Source: Catellatospora citrea (GTDB taxonomy: Bacteria; Actinomycetota; Actinomycetes; Mycobacteriales; Micromonosporaceae). Taken from it: a DNA stretch of 64,000 nt. The notes beneath the pieces were generated by a model that saw only the letters and a program-made list of their open reading frames with translations, was not told the origin of the DNA and did not search any database. The stretch covers positions 4,216,001-4,280,000 of the forward strand of contig NZ_RAPR01000001.1 of NCBI RefSeq assembly GCF_003610235.1. The letters run 5' to 3'. Positions 8,252 to 17,814 of the stretch are shown in pieces. Position 1 is the first letter of the stretch. Each line of letters starts with the position of its first letter. The position numbers were made by a program, and so were the translations under genes.

Positions 8252-9100
8252 CTAGTTACGGGGGCTGCGGAACAGCTCGTCAGCGCCGTTCAGGCCGCAC
8301 CCCGGACCGGCCACGAACCACCAGCCGCCGCTGGTCGTGTCGACCGTCACGACGAGGGCGGGACGCCCCTCGAAGCGGGCGAAGTCGGCTCCGGTGACCG
8401 TGCCCGGCAGGGCGGTCCGGATCGCGGCCAGGCAGGACGCGAGCGCGTCGGCGGACCCGGACAGGCGGTCGAGGCCGGGCATCGGGGACGAGAACAGCTG
8501 CGCGTCGCCGGTTCTGGCGGCCGAGGCGCTCGGGGCGCTCTTCTGCGTCATGACGCCGGAGTCGTTCAGCTGCTCACGGAGGTAGTCGGTGCCGCTGGCG
8601 CTGATCGGCGTGCGGCCGTCCGCGGGAGCCACGGCGGGCGCGTCTTGCGCGCTCATGCCGGTGGCCGCCTCCTGCACCGTGGTGGCCAGCGGGCCGAGGG
8701 GCAGCACGATGCCGGCCAGTGCGAGCACCCCGGCAGCGACGGCGACCGGGGCGGCCCAACGCCGCCAGCCACGCCGGGCGGGGCGGGCGCCGCGGGCGTC
8801 CCGGCTCAGGGTCCGCTCCCCCACCCCGGACCGAGCCGGGGGTGCCGGGGACGTGGCGAACTCGGGGGATGCCAGCAGGGTGTCGAAGCGCGCGGCGATG
8901 TCGTCGGGCATCGGCTCGGCGGCGGCGGCCAGGGTCGCCAGGTCGGCATCGACCAGCAGCAGCGCCGAGCGCAGGTCGGCGGCGGCGGAGCGCCAGGCGG
9001 GATCGTCGGTGACGAGCCGGGCGATCCGGTCGTGCTCGGGGGTGCCGTCCAGCGCACCGCCGACGTAGTCGGCCAGCAAGTCGAGATCAACTGCGCTCAT
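8252..9100 (-). CDS. Transmembrane anti-sigma factor for SigM
   Basis: The protein has 282 residues. An acidic N-terminal domain (1-110, cytoplasmic), which lacks the zinc-binding HxxxCxxC of ZAS proteins, is followed by one membrane segment (about 115-135) and an extracytoplasmic domain (140-282) with two cysteines near its end. The start ATG shares one base with the sigM stop (TGATG), so the two are translationally coupled, as sigma/anti-sigma pairs usually are. Position matches mycobacterial RsmA beside SigM. The role as SigM inhibitor is inferred from topology and coupling. Confidence 0.8.
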   Translation of the reverse strand: MSAVDLDLLADYVGGALDGTPEHDRIARLVTDDPAWRSAAADLRSALLLVDADLATLAAAAEPMPDDIAARFDTLLASPEFATSPAPPARSGVGERTLSRDARGARPARRGWRRWAAPVAVAAGVLALAGIVLPLGPLATTVQEAATGMSAQDAPAVAPADGRTPISASGTDYLREQLNDSGVMTQKSAPSASAARTGDAQLFSSPMPGLDRLSGSADALASCLAAIRTALPGTVTGADFARFEGRPALVVTVDTTSGGWWFVAGPGCGLNGADELFRSPRN

Positions 9101-9738
9101 CAGAGCCCCCCTCCCGGTGTGACGTCCTGTGCTCGTGTCCCTCCGACGTCAGGGGAGTCGCTGAGGTTGCGCAGGTGCCCCAACATCACAGCGAGCCGGG
9201 AACGGCCCCGTGAGCAGCGGCTTTTGATCGTGCCTTCGGCCACGCCCATCAGCTGGGCGACCTCCGCGACCGAGTAGCCCTGCAGGTCCACGAGCACGAG
9301 CGCGGCGCGCTGGTCGTACGGCAGCTCGGCCAGCGCGGCCCGGACCACCATGGCCGTGTCGTGGTCGGTGCTGGGCGCCGCGGGCTCGTTGCGGGCGGGG
9401 GCGTGCCGGTCCTCGTCGTCCGCGCCGGCCTGGCCGGGCAGCGGAACCGTCAGGTGGGCCTGACGGCGGCGCAGCCGGTCCACGCACGCGTTCACGACGA
9501 TGCGGTGCAGCCACGTGGTGACCGCCGCCTCGCCCCGGAACCGGGCCGCGGCACGGTGCGCCGACAGCATCGCCTCCTGCAGCGCGTCGGCGGCGTCCTC
9601 GCGGTCGTTGGTGGTCCGCAGTGCGACCGCCCACAGGCGGTCGCGATGGCGGCGGAACAGCACCCCGAAGGCGTCGGGCTCGCCGGCGGCGTGTGCGGCC
9701 AGCAGCTCCTCGTCCGTGCGGGGGTCCTGCCCGGTCAC
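9100..9738 (-). CDS. sigM: ECF RNA polymerase sigma factor SigM
   Basis: The protein has 212 residues. Sigma-70 region 2 spans about 12-95 (DAFGVLFRRHRDRLWAVAL, then DALQEAMLSAHRAAARFRG and TWLHRIVVNACVDRLRRR) and region 4 spans 130-185 (LPYDQRAALVLVDLQGYS, VAEGTIKSRCSRGRSRLA). The two are joined by an acidic linker. It directs polymerase to a stress or envelope regulon. GTG at 9738 overlaps the stop of the pseudokinase gene as GTGA, and its own stop overlaps the anti-sigma start, so three genes form one coupled operon. Assignment to SigM is by synteny with trxB, trxA and murJ. Confidence 0.92.
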   Translation of the reverse strand: MTGQDPRTDEELLAAHAAGEPDAFGVLFRRHRDRLWAVALRTTNDREDAADALQEAMLSAHRAAARFRGEAAVTTWLHRIVVNACVDRLRRRQAHLTVPLPGQAGADDEDRHAPARNEPAAPSTDHDTAMVVRAALAELPYDQRAALVLVDLQGYSVAEVAQLMGVAEGTIKSRCSRGRSRLAVMLGHLRNLSDSPDVGGTRAQDVTPGGGL

Positions 9739-11255
9739 TGCACCTCTACCACGATCTCCTGCACGCCGACGCGGTAGGGATATTCCGTCTCGGAGGGGTC
9801 CCGCGGCAGATCGGTGATCCAGACCATCAGGTACTGGTACGGCGTGGAGGCGTCGGTGGAGAACACCATGGTGGTGCCCGAGTCCTTGCCGAACGACTGA
9901 GACCCGGCGACCGGCTTGAAGGTGTCGACGATGGTCTTGTCGCCGGCCCGGGAGTTCGGCGCGTCCGCGGCGCCGCCCACCAGTGAGGCGGAGGTGCCGG
10001 GCGCGGAGAGCTCGACCGTCACGCTGGACACCAACTGCGGTTTGTCCAGCGTGATCAGGATGCCGATGCCCTTCTTGTCGCCGTTGCCGAAGTTCGACTG
10101 CCGGTAGCCGGTCGTCTTCCACACCGTCTTCGCGTTGCCGTCGACCATGTTCGGCGCCTGGGTCGCGTTGTCCCGGTCTCCGAACGGAGCGATGATGCGC
10201 ACCTGGTCCTTGGTCAGGTCGAGCGCCTTGGGCTGTGGCGCGGCGCTGGCGCTGGCCTGAACGGCGCTGCCGGTCGGCTGGCTCGAGGGCGGCTCGGTCG
10301 CGTCGGCGTTGAGCGCGCGGACCGCGAGCACCAGGCCGGAGACGACCAGCGCGAGCGCGACGCCGCCGGCGACCAGCAGCCGCGGGGTGGCAGCGCGCGG
10401 TGCGGGCTCGGCGGGGGCGGAGTCGTCGGCGAAACGCAGGGTGCCGTTGCCGCCGAAGAGCAGGCGCTCGCCGGTGTCGAGGCGGGCCAGCTCGCCGGTG
10501 AGCACCTGCGCCGTGGGCAGCGCCAGCTTCGCGTCGAGCAGGTCCATGACCAGATCGTCGAGGTATGTCGGCACACCGGCCCGCACGTTGCGGGGCGCGA
10601 CCAGGGTGCCGGTGCTGTCGCGCCGGCCGTCGGGCAGCGCGGTGACGCGGTCGGCCTCGGCCCGCGGCCAGTGACCGGTGAGCATGAAGTAGGCCAGCGC
10701 GCCGAGGCTGCGCACGTCGGCCTCGTTGCTGGTGGTCGAGTCGGCCCGGGCGTCGGCCAGCACGACCCGCCCGTCGGTGGCGACCAGGACCGTGCCGGGG
10801 TGCACGTTGCCGTGTGCCATCCCGCTGGCGTGCAGCGCGGACACCGCGTCGGCGACCGCGTGCAGCACCGAGGTGGTGCGCTCGGCGTCGAAGGGGCCTT
10901 CCTCGGCGACCAGGTCGCGCAGGGCTGTGCCGTCGATCCACTCGCGGATCACATAGGCCCGCTCGCCCTCGTCGATCGCGTCGTAGACGCCGATCAGGTT
11001 GCCGTGCACGACGCGGCTGGCGGTCACCGCGGCGGAGAGCATCTCCTCGGCGGAGGCGCCACCCGGCGTGCGCAGCACGAGAGCGACCGGACGGCGCAGC
11101 ACGATGTCGACTCCGCGCCAGACCTGGCGGCCGGCGCTGTCGTCGTTGATGTGCTCCTCAAGGCGGTAGCGTTCGGCGAGCACGTCGCCCACCGCAAGCC
11201 CGCTCAGCGATCCGGCAGCGGACCCGGCCGCTGGACCCTCGCCGACCTGGGTCAC
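9735..11255 (-). CDS. Membrane pseudokinase with discoidin-like ectodomain
   Basis: GTG at 11255 follows GGGAGG by 5 nt, giving 506 residues. A Ser/Thr-kinase-like fold spans about 28-270, but key residues are gone: the VAIK lysine is V60, HRD is HGN (148-150), the catalytic-loop lysine is H152, and DFG is DAR (168-170). One membrane helix follows (292-313), then a Ser/Pro linker, then a domain with PNMVDGNAKTVW and DKPQLVSSVTVELS typical of F5/8-type carbohydrate-binding folds. In mycobacteria these parts are fused to the C-terminus of MviN/MurJ, where the pseudokinase binds FhaA after phosphorylation. Here it is separate and coupled to sigM. Confidence 0.87.
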   Translation of the reverse strand: MTQVGEGPAAGSAAGSLSGLAVGDVLAERYRLEEHINDDSAGRQVWRGVDIVLRRPVALVLRTPGGASAEEMLSAAVTASRVVHGNLIGVYDAIDEGERAYVIREWIDGTALRDLVAEEGPFDAERTTSVLHAVADAVSALHASGMAHGNVHPGTVLVATDGRVVLADARADSTTSNEADVRSLGALAYFMLTGHWPRAEADRVTALPDGRRDSTGTLVAPRNVRAGVPTYLDDLVMDLLDAKLALPTAQVLTGELARLDTGERLLFGGNGTLRFADDSAPAEPAPRAATPRLLVAGGVALALVVSGLVLAVRALNADATEPPSSQPTGSAVQASASAAPQPKALDLTKDQVRIIAPFGDRDNATQAPNMVDGNAKTVWKTTGYRQSNFGNGDKKGIGILITLDKPQLVSSVTVELSAPGTSASLVGGAADAPNSRAGDKTIVDTFKPVAGSQSFGKDSGTTMVFSTDASTPYQYLMVWITDLPRDPSETEYPYRVGVQEIVVEVQ

Positions 11256-11545
11256 CCCGTCCTCCCTCATCAAGCAGTCGCTCTCTATCAGCTCGGCTCG
11301 GATTCGATCAGCCACCTGGCGCGTGTCGAAGCCGTCGCATTGTTGTCCGCTATCTAGAGAGCCTAGGCGCTCCGCTCGGTTGCCGAGTGCGACCTTACAG
11401 CTATCCGACGAATCGGCGCATCGGCAAGGGGCCGGTTCCGGGACTCGAACGTATATCAGTCGCCGGTACGGATACTCCGTGCGCGTGACCCAAAATAGCT
11501 ACGCTTCCTCCATATCGGGCAAAATATGGCAAGGGGACGTAACTC

Positions 11546-13069
11546 ATGGTGGACGCGGCGGCGATAACGACGGGGTACACCTTCGGCGGTCCGGCGCTGG
11601 ACCTCGGCGCACTCGTGGGCGACGGCGGCAAGGCCGACCCCGACTGCCCGATCCGGGTCCCGCTGGCCATGCTCAACCGGCACGGCCTGGTGGCCGGCGC
11701 CACCGGCACCGGCAAGACCAAGACCCTGCAGGTGATGGCCGAGCAGCTGTCCGCGGCGGGCGTGCCCGTCTTCCTCGCCGACATCAAGGGCGACGTCAGC
11801 GGCATGGCCGCCCCAGCAGCGCCCAGCGAGCGGATCAGCGAGCGCATGGCCGAACTCGGCCAGTCCTGGACCCCGACCGCGTACCCCTGCGAGTTCCTCA
11901 CCCTCGGCGGCAAGGGCGTCGGCGTGCCCGTCCGGGCGACCGTCACCGACTTCGGGCCCCTGCTGCTGGCCAAGGTCATGGACTTGACCGAGGTGCAGAC
12001 GTCCTCGCTCAACCTGGTCTTCCATTTCGCCGATGCCCAAGGGCTGCCACTGGTCGACGTCAAGGACCTGCGTTCGGTGATCCAGTATCTGGTGTCCGAG
12101 GAGGGCGCGGCCGAGCTGAAAAGCCTGGGCGGGCTGTCCAAGCAGACCGCCGGGGTGCTGCTGCGCGAGTTGATCGCCTTCAGCGACGCCGGGGCGGACG
12201 CGTTCTTCGGCGAGCCCGAGTTCGCCACCACCGACCTGCTCCGCAACGCCCCCGACGGCCGGGGCGTGGTCACCATCCTGGAGCTGCCCGGGGTGGTCGC
12301 CCAGCCCGCGCTGTTCTCCTCGTTCCTGATGTGGCTGCTCGCCGACCTCTACCAGGAGCTGCCGGAGGTCGGCGATCCGGACAAGCCCAGGCTCGTGTTC
12401 TTCTTCGACGAGGCGCACCTGCTGTTCCGGGACGCCTCCAAGGCCTTCCTGGAGTCGATCACCCAGACGGTCCGGCTGATCCGGTCCAAGGGTGTCGGGG
12501 TCTTCTTCGTCACACAGACCCCCAAGGATGTGCACACCGACGTGCTCGCCCAGCTGGGCAGCCGGGTCCAGCACGCGCTGCGGGCGTACACCCCCGACGA
12601 CGCGAAGGCGCTGCGGGCGACCGTCTCCACCTTCCCGAAGTCGGATTACGACCTGGAGGAGGTGCTCACCCAGCTCGGCACCGGCGAGGCGATCGTGACC
12701 GTGCTGAACGAGAAGGGCGCGCCGACGCCGGTCGCCTGGACCCGGCTGCGGGCGCCCCAGTCGCTGATGGCGGCGGTCGAGCCCGCGGTGATGGCCGCGC
12801 TGGTCGCCGGGTCGCCGCTGGGCGCGAAGTACCACCAGCCCGTCGACCGGGAGTCGGCGTACGAGATGCTGGCCGCCCGGCTCGCCCCGCCGCCCGCCCC
12901 GGCCGCGCCCGCCCCGGCCCAGCCGCCCGCTCCCCCGCCGGCCCGGGCCGAACCGAACCTCGCCGAGCAGATCCTCGGCTCCAGGACCACCAAGCGCCTG
13001 CTGACCACGGCCGCCGCGGCGGCCGGCACGGCCATCATCCGCTCGATCTTCGGCACCCGCCGCCGCTGA
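11546..13069 (+). CDS. HerA-like (DUF853) P-loop ATPase
   Basis: The protein has 507 residues from ATG, with AGGGG nine bases upstream. Walker A is GATGTGKT (51-58); Walker B lies in LVFFFDEAHLLF near 285-296; SITQTVRLIRSKGVGVFFVTQTPKDV carries the sensor region. This architecture is the bacterial HerA-FtsK-superfamily DUF853 ATPase, often loosely called a helicase. Residues 445-470 are a Pro/Ala linker, followed by a short conserved C-terminal end (LAEQILGSRTTKRLL). There is no membrane anchor. It sits between murJ and the pseudokinase gene on the opposite strand, convergent with murJ with 13 nt between stops. Its substrate is unknown. Confidence 0.85.
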   Translation: MVDAAAITTGYTFGGPALDLGALVGDGGKADPDCPIRVPLAMLNRHGLVAGATGTGKTKTLQVMAEQLSAAGVPVFLADIKGDVSGMAAPAAPSERISERMAELGQSWTPTAYPCEFLTLGGKGVGVPVRATVTDFGPLLLAKVMDLTEVQTSSLNLVFHFADAQGLPLVDVKDLRSVIQYLVSEEGAAELKSLGGLSKQTAGVLLRELIAFSDAGADAFFGEPEFATTDLLRNAPDGRGVVTILELPGVVAQPALFSSFLMWLLADLYQELPEVGDPDKPRLVFFFDEAHLLFRDASKAFLESITQTVRLIRSKGVGVFFVTQTPKDVHTDVLAQLGSRVQHALRAYTPDDAKALRATVSTFPKSDYDLEEVLTQLGTGEAIVTVLNEKGAPTPVAWTRLRAPQSLMAAVEPAVMAALVAGSPLGAKYHQPVDRESAYEMLAARLAPPPAPAAPAPAQPPAPPPARAEPNLAEQILGSRTTKRLLTTAAAAAGTAIIRSIFGTRRR

Positions 13070-13082
13070 CCGGGTCCGGGCC

Positions 13083-14819
13083 TCAGCGGCCGATCTTGCG
13101 GCGGACCATGCCGACCACGTCCTGGACCTCGCTGACCTTGAGCGCGAGGGCGGTCGCGCCGTAGACGCCGCAGATCACGATGCCGCCGACGATCAGGGTC
13201 ACCCAGCTGGTGAACGTGCCGACCGTCGACTGGGTGGCGCCCATGAACAGCAACTGGACCGTGCCGTAGCCGGCCGCCGCGGCGACCAGCCCGGCCACCA
13301 GGACCTTGACCAGGGTGAGCGAGATCCGGCGCAGGCCGATCAGGCCGATCCGGCGCTTGAGCAGGGTGGCCGAGAGCAGCGCCGCGAAAACGTACGAGAC
13401 CGCGTTGCCGACCATCATGCCGACCGCGGTGGTGGCCGCGGCGAACACGGCCCACCAGCCGAGCTGGATCGAGAGCCGCATGGTGATCACCGGCAGGTTG
13501 AGCAGCGCCGGGGTCTTGGTGTCCTGCATCGAGTAGTAGCTGAAGTTGAACAGCTGGCTGATCGCGAACGGCAGCAGCGCCAGCCCGGCCATGGCCAGCA
13601 CCGGCGCGGTGTGGATCGAGGCGGTCCGGGTGAAGTTGCTGCGTTCGAAGAGCGCGATCGAGATCGGCAGGGCCAGCACGACGTAGGTGACGGCGATCGG
13701 CGCGAGCATCACGGTCACCACGCGGATGCCGCGGCTGAGGTCGGCGGCGATGTCGGTGGCCCGGCCGTCGGCGGCCGCCGCGCTCATCCGGGGCAGCAGC
13801 GCCGTGATGATCGAGACCGCGACGATGCCGTGCGCCATCATCATCAGCAGGAACACGTTGTTGTAGATCATCGTGCCGGCGCCGTCTTTCTGCGCCCGGT
13901 TGAGCAGGTTGGTCAGCACCAGCAGCGCGAGCTGGTTCACGATCACGTAGCAGAACATCCAGCCGCCGACCCGGGCCAGCCGGCGCAGGCCCAGCTCGCG
14001 GAAGTCGAAGCGGGTGCGCCAGCGGAAGCCGACCCGACGCAGCGCGGGCAGCAGGCCGCACGCCTGGACCACGATGCCGAGCATGACGCCGCCGCCCAGC
14101 AGGAGGATCTGCCCGCGGGACACCGCGGAGGCGTCGTCGATCGACTTGTCGCCGAAGACCACCAGGTAGAGCAGGCCGGTCCCGATGACCACGATGTTGT
14201 TCAGGATCGGGGTCCACATGGGGGCGGCGAACTGCCCGCGGGTGTTGAGCACCGCGCTGCACAGGCCGGTCAGGCCGTAGAAGAAGATCGTCGGCAGCAT
14301 GAGGTACGACAGCGACGTGATCAGGCTCTGGTAGCTCTCCGGGGAGCCGCCCGCGTACGCCATCGCCAGCAGCGGCGCGCAGGCCACGGCCAGGACGGTC
14401 GTGATGCCCAGCACGATCACGGTGAGGGTGAGCAGCCGCTGCGTGTAGGCCTGGCCCCGGTCGGGGTCGTGCTTGCGGGCCCGGACCAGCATCGGCACCA
14501 GCACGCTGGACAGGATGCCGCCGAGCAGCAGCTCGTAGATCATTCCGGGGAAGATCTGCGCGGTGGTGTACGCGTTGCCCAGCACGGTGCTGCCGAGCGC
14601 GGCCGCCATGACGGCCGTGCGCAGGAAGCCGGTGCCCCGGCTTACCAGCGAGCCGACGGCCATCTTGGCGGAGTTGCCGGCCGCCCCCTTGTGCTCGTCC
14701 TCGAAGGTGGGCTCGGCCGCGGCCTCGAGCTCCTCGGCGGGCAGCGCCGTACCCACCACGTGCGGGATCACGATGGTGTGGTCCGACTCGACCGGGGGGA
14801 GACGATCGGGGGCTGTCAT
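13083..14819 (-). CDS. murJ: Lipid II flippase MurJ/MviN
   Basis: From ATG at 14819 the protein has 578 residues: a 75-residue cytoplasmic N-terminus, then about 14 hydrophobic segments. MviN signatures include SLVSRGTGFLRTAVMAAALG, NAYTTAQIFPGMIYELLLGG and FNFSYYSMQDTKTPA. MurJ moves lipid II across the membrane for peptidoglycan assembly. Unlike the mycobacterial homologue it ends soon after the last helices (VRRKIGR), with no pseudokinase or ectodomain. Those parts are encoded separately at 9735-11255. A start four codons earlier (ATG, with AGGT touching it) is possible. It is divergent from pcnA. Confidence 0.94.
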   Translation of the reverse strand: MTAPDRLPPVESDHTIVIPHVVGTALPAEELEAAAEPTFEDEHKGAAGNSAKMAVGSLVSRGTGFLRTAVMAAALGSTVLGNAYTTAQIFPGMIYELLLGGILSSVLVPMLVRARKHDPDRGQAYTQRLLTLTVIVLGITTVLAVACAPLLAMAYAGGSPESYQSLITSLSYLMLPTIFFYGLTGLCSAVLNTRGQFAAPMWTPILNNIVVIGTGLLYLVVFGDKSIDDASAVSRGQILLLGGGVMLGIVVQACGLLPALRRVGFRWRTRFDFRELGLRRLARVGGWMFCYVIVNQLALLVLTNLLNRAQKDGAGTMIYNNVFLLMMMAHGIVAVSIITALLPRMSAAAADGRATDIAADLSRGIRVVTVMLAPIAVTYVVLALPISIALFERSNFTRTASIHTAPVLAMAGLALLPFAISQLFNFSYYSMQDTKTPALLNLPVITMRLSIQLGWWAVFAAATTAVGMMVGNAVSYVFAALLSATLLKRRIGLIGLRRISLTLVKVLVAGLVAAAAGYGTVQLLFMGATQSTVGTFTSWVTLIVGGIVICGVYGATALALKVSEVQDVVGMVRRKIGR

Positions 14820-14877
14820 GGGATGCACCATACCTGCGAACGGGCATGACCAGCCTCCCCAGTACGCTGGATGATCG

Positions 14878-16320
14878 ATGTCGCCCTCACCTGAACTCAC
14901 CGCCGTCCAGCGCAACGCCGTCTCCGAGCTGTTGCGCGTCTCCCCCGTGGCCGACGAATTGGGCCGCCGGTTCGCCAAGGCAGGCTTCGAGCTGCACCTC
15001 GTCGGCGGATCCGTCCGTGACGCGCTGCTCGGCCGGCTTGGTGACGATCTCGACTTCTGCACCGACGCCCACCCGGAGGACACCCTCAAGATCGTCAAGG
15101 GCTGGGCCGAGGCGATCTGGGAGACCGGCCGCGAGTTCGGCACCATCGGCCTGCAGCGCGGCGGCCTGCGGCTGGAGGTCACCACCTACCGCGCGGAGTC
15201 CTACGACGGCGTGAGCCGCAACCCGCAGGTGCAGTACGGCGACAACCTGCACGACGACCTGGTGCGCCGCGACTTCACCGTCAACGCGATGGCGGTCAGC
15301 CTGCCCGGCCACGAGTTCGCGGACCCGTTCGGCGGGCTGGCCGACCTGGCCGCGCGGGTGATCCGTACGCCCGGCACCCCGGCCCAGTCGTTCGGCGACG
15401 ACCCGCTGCGCATGCTGCGCGCGGCCCGCTTCGCCGCCCAGCTGCGCTTCACGGTCGACCCGGCCGTGGTCACCGCGATGGAGCACATGGCGCAGGACCT
15501 GCGCCGGATCACCGCCGAGCGGATCCGTGACGAGTTCTCCAAGCTGCTGCTCGGCGCGGACCCGGTCACCGGGCTGCGGCTGCTCGTCGACACCGGGCTG
15601 GCCGACGAGTTCCTGCCCGAACTGGCCGGACTCAAGCTGGAGATCGACGAGCACGCCCAGCACAAGGACGTGTACGAGCACACCCTCAAGGTGGTCAGCA
15701 ACGCGGTCGGCTTCGACACCGCCGACGGCGGACCCGACCTGGTGCTGCGCCTGGCCGCGCTGCTGCACGACATCGGCAAGCCGGCCACCAAGGCGGTGGG
15801 CGGCGACGGCGGCGTGAGCTTCCACCACCACGAGATGGTGGGCGCGCGGATGGCGAAGTCGCGGCTGAAGCTGCTCAAGTACCCCAAGGACGTGATCTCG
15901 CCGGTGGTCGCGCTGGTCGGGCTGCACCTGCGCTTCTACGGGTACGGCCGCGGCGAGTGGACCGACTCGGCGGTGCGCCGCTACGTCACCGACGCCGGGG
16001 ACCAGCTCACCCGCCTGCACAAGCTCACCCGTTCCGACTGCACCACCCGCAACAAGCGCAAGGCCGCCCTGCTGGCCGCGGACTACGACGCGCTGGAAGT
16101 GCGCATCGCCCGCATCCAGGAGGAGGAGGACCTGGCCCGGGTGCGGCCCGACCTCGACGGCAACGCGATCATGGAGCTGCTCGGCGTCCCCGCGGGCCCG
16201 GTCGTCGGCCGCGCCTGGAAGCACCTCAAGGAGCTGCGCCTGGAGCGCGGCCCGCTCAACCGCGACGAAGCCGAGGCCGAACTCCAGCGCTGGGCCCGCA
16301 CCGAGGGCCTCATTCCCTGA
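14878..16320 (+). CDS. pcnA: CCA-adding tRNA nucleotidyltransferase
   Basis: The protein has 480 residues. The class II nucleotidyltransferase head carries GGSVRDALLG (43-52) and the catalytic D57-L-D59, followed by RRDFTVNAMA and FGDDPLRMLRAARFAAQL, all typical of CCA enzymes. A C-terminal HD domain is shown by LAALLHDIGKPAT and FHHHEMVG. It adds or repairs the CCA end of tRNAs, and the HD part may remove phosphates. The length with an HD domain matches the actinobacterial PcnA form. It is divergent from murJ (58 nt between starts) and convergent with an MFS gene. Confidence 0.95.
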   Translation: MSPSPELTAVQRNAVSELLRVSPVADELGRRFAKAGFELHLVGGSVRDALLGRLGDDLDFCTDAHPEDTLKIVKGWAEAIWETGREFGTIGLQRGGLRLEVTTYRAESYDGVSRNPQVQYGDNLHDDLVRRDFTVNAMAVSLPGHEFADPFGGLADLAARVIRTPGTPAQSFGDDPLRMLRAARFAAQLRFTVDPAVVTAMEHMAQDLRRITAERIRDEFSKLLLGADPVTGLRLLVDTGLADEFLPELAGLKLEIDEHAQHKDVYEHTLKVVSNAVGFDTADGGPDLVLRLAALLHDIGKPATKAVGGDGGVSFHHHEMVGARMAKSRLKLLKYPKDVISPVVALVGLHLRFYGYGRGEWTDSAVRRYVTDAGDQLTRLHKLTRSDCTTRNKRKAALLAADYDALEVRIARIQEEEDLARVRPDLDGNAIMELLGVPAGPVVGRAWKHLKELRLERGPLNRDEAEAELQRWARTEGLIP

Positions 16321-16345
16321 CCCGCGTCCCCGCGGGGCCTGGTGG

Positions 16346-17713
16346 TCAGGCCTGGGCCGCGGGGGCCGCGGGGCGGGCTGCGGTGGCGAACCAGTACCAG
16401 GCGGCCAGCAGGACGAAGGCCGTGGCGGTGACGATCAGGCCGAGGGCGGACTTGCCGTTCGGCGGCAGGGTAACCGCGGCGGTGAACAGGCCGGTGACGA
16501 AGCACAGGTTGAACGCGGTGTCGTTGACGCTGAAGATGCGGCCGCGGTATTCGTCGAGGCACTCGCGCTGGATGGTCGCGTCCACGATGATCTTCATGCT
16601 CTGCGAGGCGACGTTCACCAGGAACACGGCGACGAGCAGCAGCGGCGCGACGAACGGCAGCCCGAAGACCAGCACCACCACGCCGACCGCGGCGACCACG
16701 CCGCTCAGCCAGCGCCGCGCGTCCCACCAGCGGACGGCGAGCGGGGTGATCACCGCGGCCAGCGCCGCCCCGGCCGCGCCGGACAGCACCACCAGTCCCA
16801 GCTGCCCCATCGAGGTCGCCGCCCCGGACACCTGCTCGGCCCGGTTGGCGGCGTGCCCGAAGTAGCGGCTGTAGAGCAGCAGCACCGCGAGCGTGAGCAC
16901 GCCGTAGAGGAAGCGGTAGGCCGACTGCAGCACCATGATCCGCAGCGCCTTGCGGCGCTCCATCAGGTGCCGGGCTCCGCTGATCATGCCGCGGAACACC
17001 TCGACCACGGCCTCGCCGAGCTTCGTGGTGGCCCGTTCGTGGGCCAGCGGGCCCAGCTCGTCGGGGCGGAAGAAGCGCCGGGCCAGCAGCCCGGAAGCCA
17101 GGTAGCCGAGCGCTGCGGTGGCCGCGATGACGCCGTAGCCGTGCCGGTCCGTGCCGACCAGGTGCAGCGCGACCACGGACGCCGCGGTGAACAGGCCCAC
17201 CGAGTAGCAGATGGTGCCGAGCGTGGACGCGAGCGCGTTCGCCGGGACCAGCTTGCGCTCCTCCACCACGTGCGGCAGTGCCGCCGACAGGCCGGCCAGG
17301 AAGAACCGGTTGATCGCGATGACGATGAGCGCGCAGACCGCGAACCCGAGGCCCTGCGCCCCGGACCAGAGCAGCGCCGCGGCGGGCAGGACCATCGCGG
17401 CGCGGGCCAGGTTGGCCGTCGACAGCGACGCGCGGCGGTCCCAGCGGTCCAGCAGCACGCCGACGTACGGGCCGAGCAGTGAGTACGGCAGCAGCAGGAT
17501 GGCGAAGCCGGCGGCGATGGCGACCGGGCTGGACTGCCGGTCGGGGTTGAACAGCAGCGACCCGGCCAGCCCGGCCTGGAACCAGCCGTCGGCGATCTGG
17601 CTGGTCAGTCTCACCCCGAGCAGCCGCCGGAACGGCCCTCCGGCCAGGATCGCGCGGGAGGTCGCGGCGACCTTCGGCGTCGGCACGGTGTTCGGCATCA
17701 CGGGGTGCGGCAC
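16346..17713 (-). CDS. MFS transporter
   Basis: The protein has 455 residues with about 12 hydrophobic segments. The motif-A-like loop GVLLDRWDRRAS follows segment 2, and a short cytoplasmic loop around 215-260 separates the two halves. It belongs with MFS_1/MFS_3-type exporters, but no substrate signature is visible. GTG at 17713 is preceded by GGTGG. It is last on this strand before pcnA; the tandem hairpins upstream separate it from the flotillin operon, so it probably has its own promoter. Confidence 0.83.
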   Translation of the reverse strand: MPHPVMPNTVPTPKVAATSRAILAGGPFRRLLGVRLTSQIADGWFQAGLAGSLLFNPDRQSSPVAIAAGFAILLLPYSLLGPYVGVLLDRWDRRASLSTANLARAAMVLPAAALLWSGAQGLGFAVCALIVIAINRFFLAGLSAALPHVVEERKLVPANALASTLGTICYSVGLFTAASVVALHLVGTDRHGYGVIAATAALGYLASGLLARRFFRPDELGPLAHERATTKLGEAVVEVFRGMISGARHLMERRKALRIMVLQSAYRFLYGVLTLAVLLLYSRYFGHAANRAEQVSGAATSMGQLGLVVLSGAAGAALAAVITPLAVRWWDARRWLSGVVAAVGVVVLVFGLPFVAPLLLVAVFLVNVASQSMKIIVDATIQRECLDEYRGRIFSVNDTAFNLCFVTGLFTAAVTLPPNGKSALGLIVTATAFVLLAAWYWFATAARPAAPAAQA

Positions 17714-17752
17714 GTCACCACCCTACGTGGCGAGACAGCCCCGTACATGAAC

Positions 17753-17794
17753 GCTGCGGGCGTTCCGGTCATCCACGACCCGAACGCCCGCAGC
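17753..17794 (-). terminator. Hairpin 2 downstream of flotillin gene
   Basis: GCTGCGGGCGTTC (17753-17765) pairs with GAACGCCCGCAGC (17782-17794), and the stem continues inward with four pairs. It resembles the neighbouring hairpin at 17815-17853 in sequence, making a two-copy terminator array. Confidence 0.6.
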
Positions 17795-17814
17795 GGCGGT
17801 CCACTTCCGTGTCG

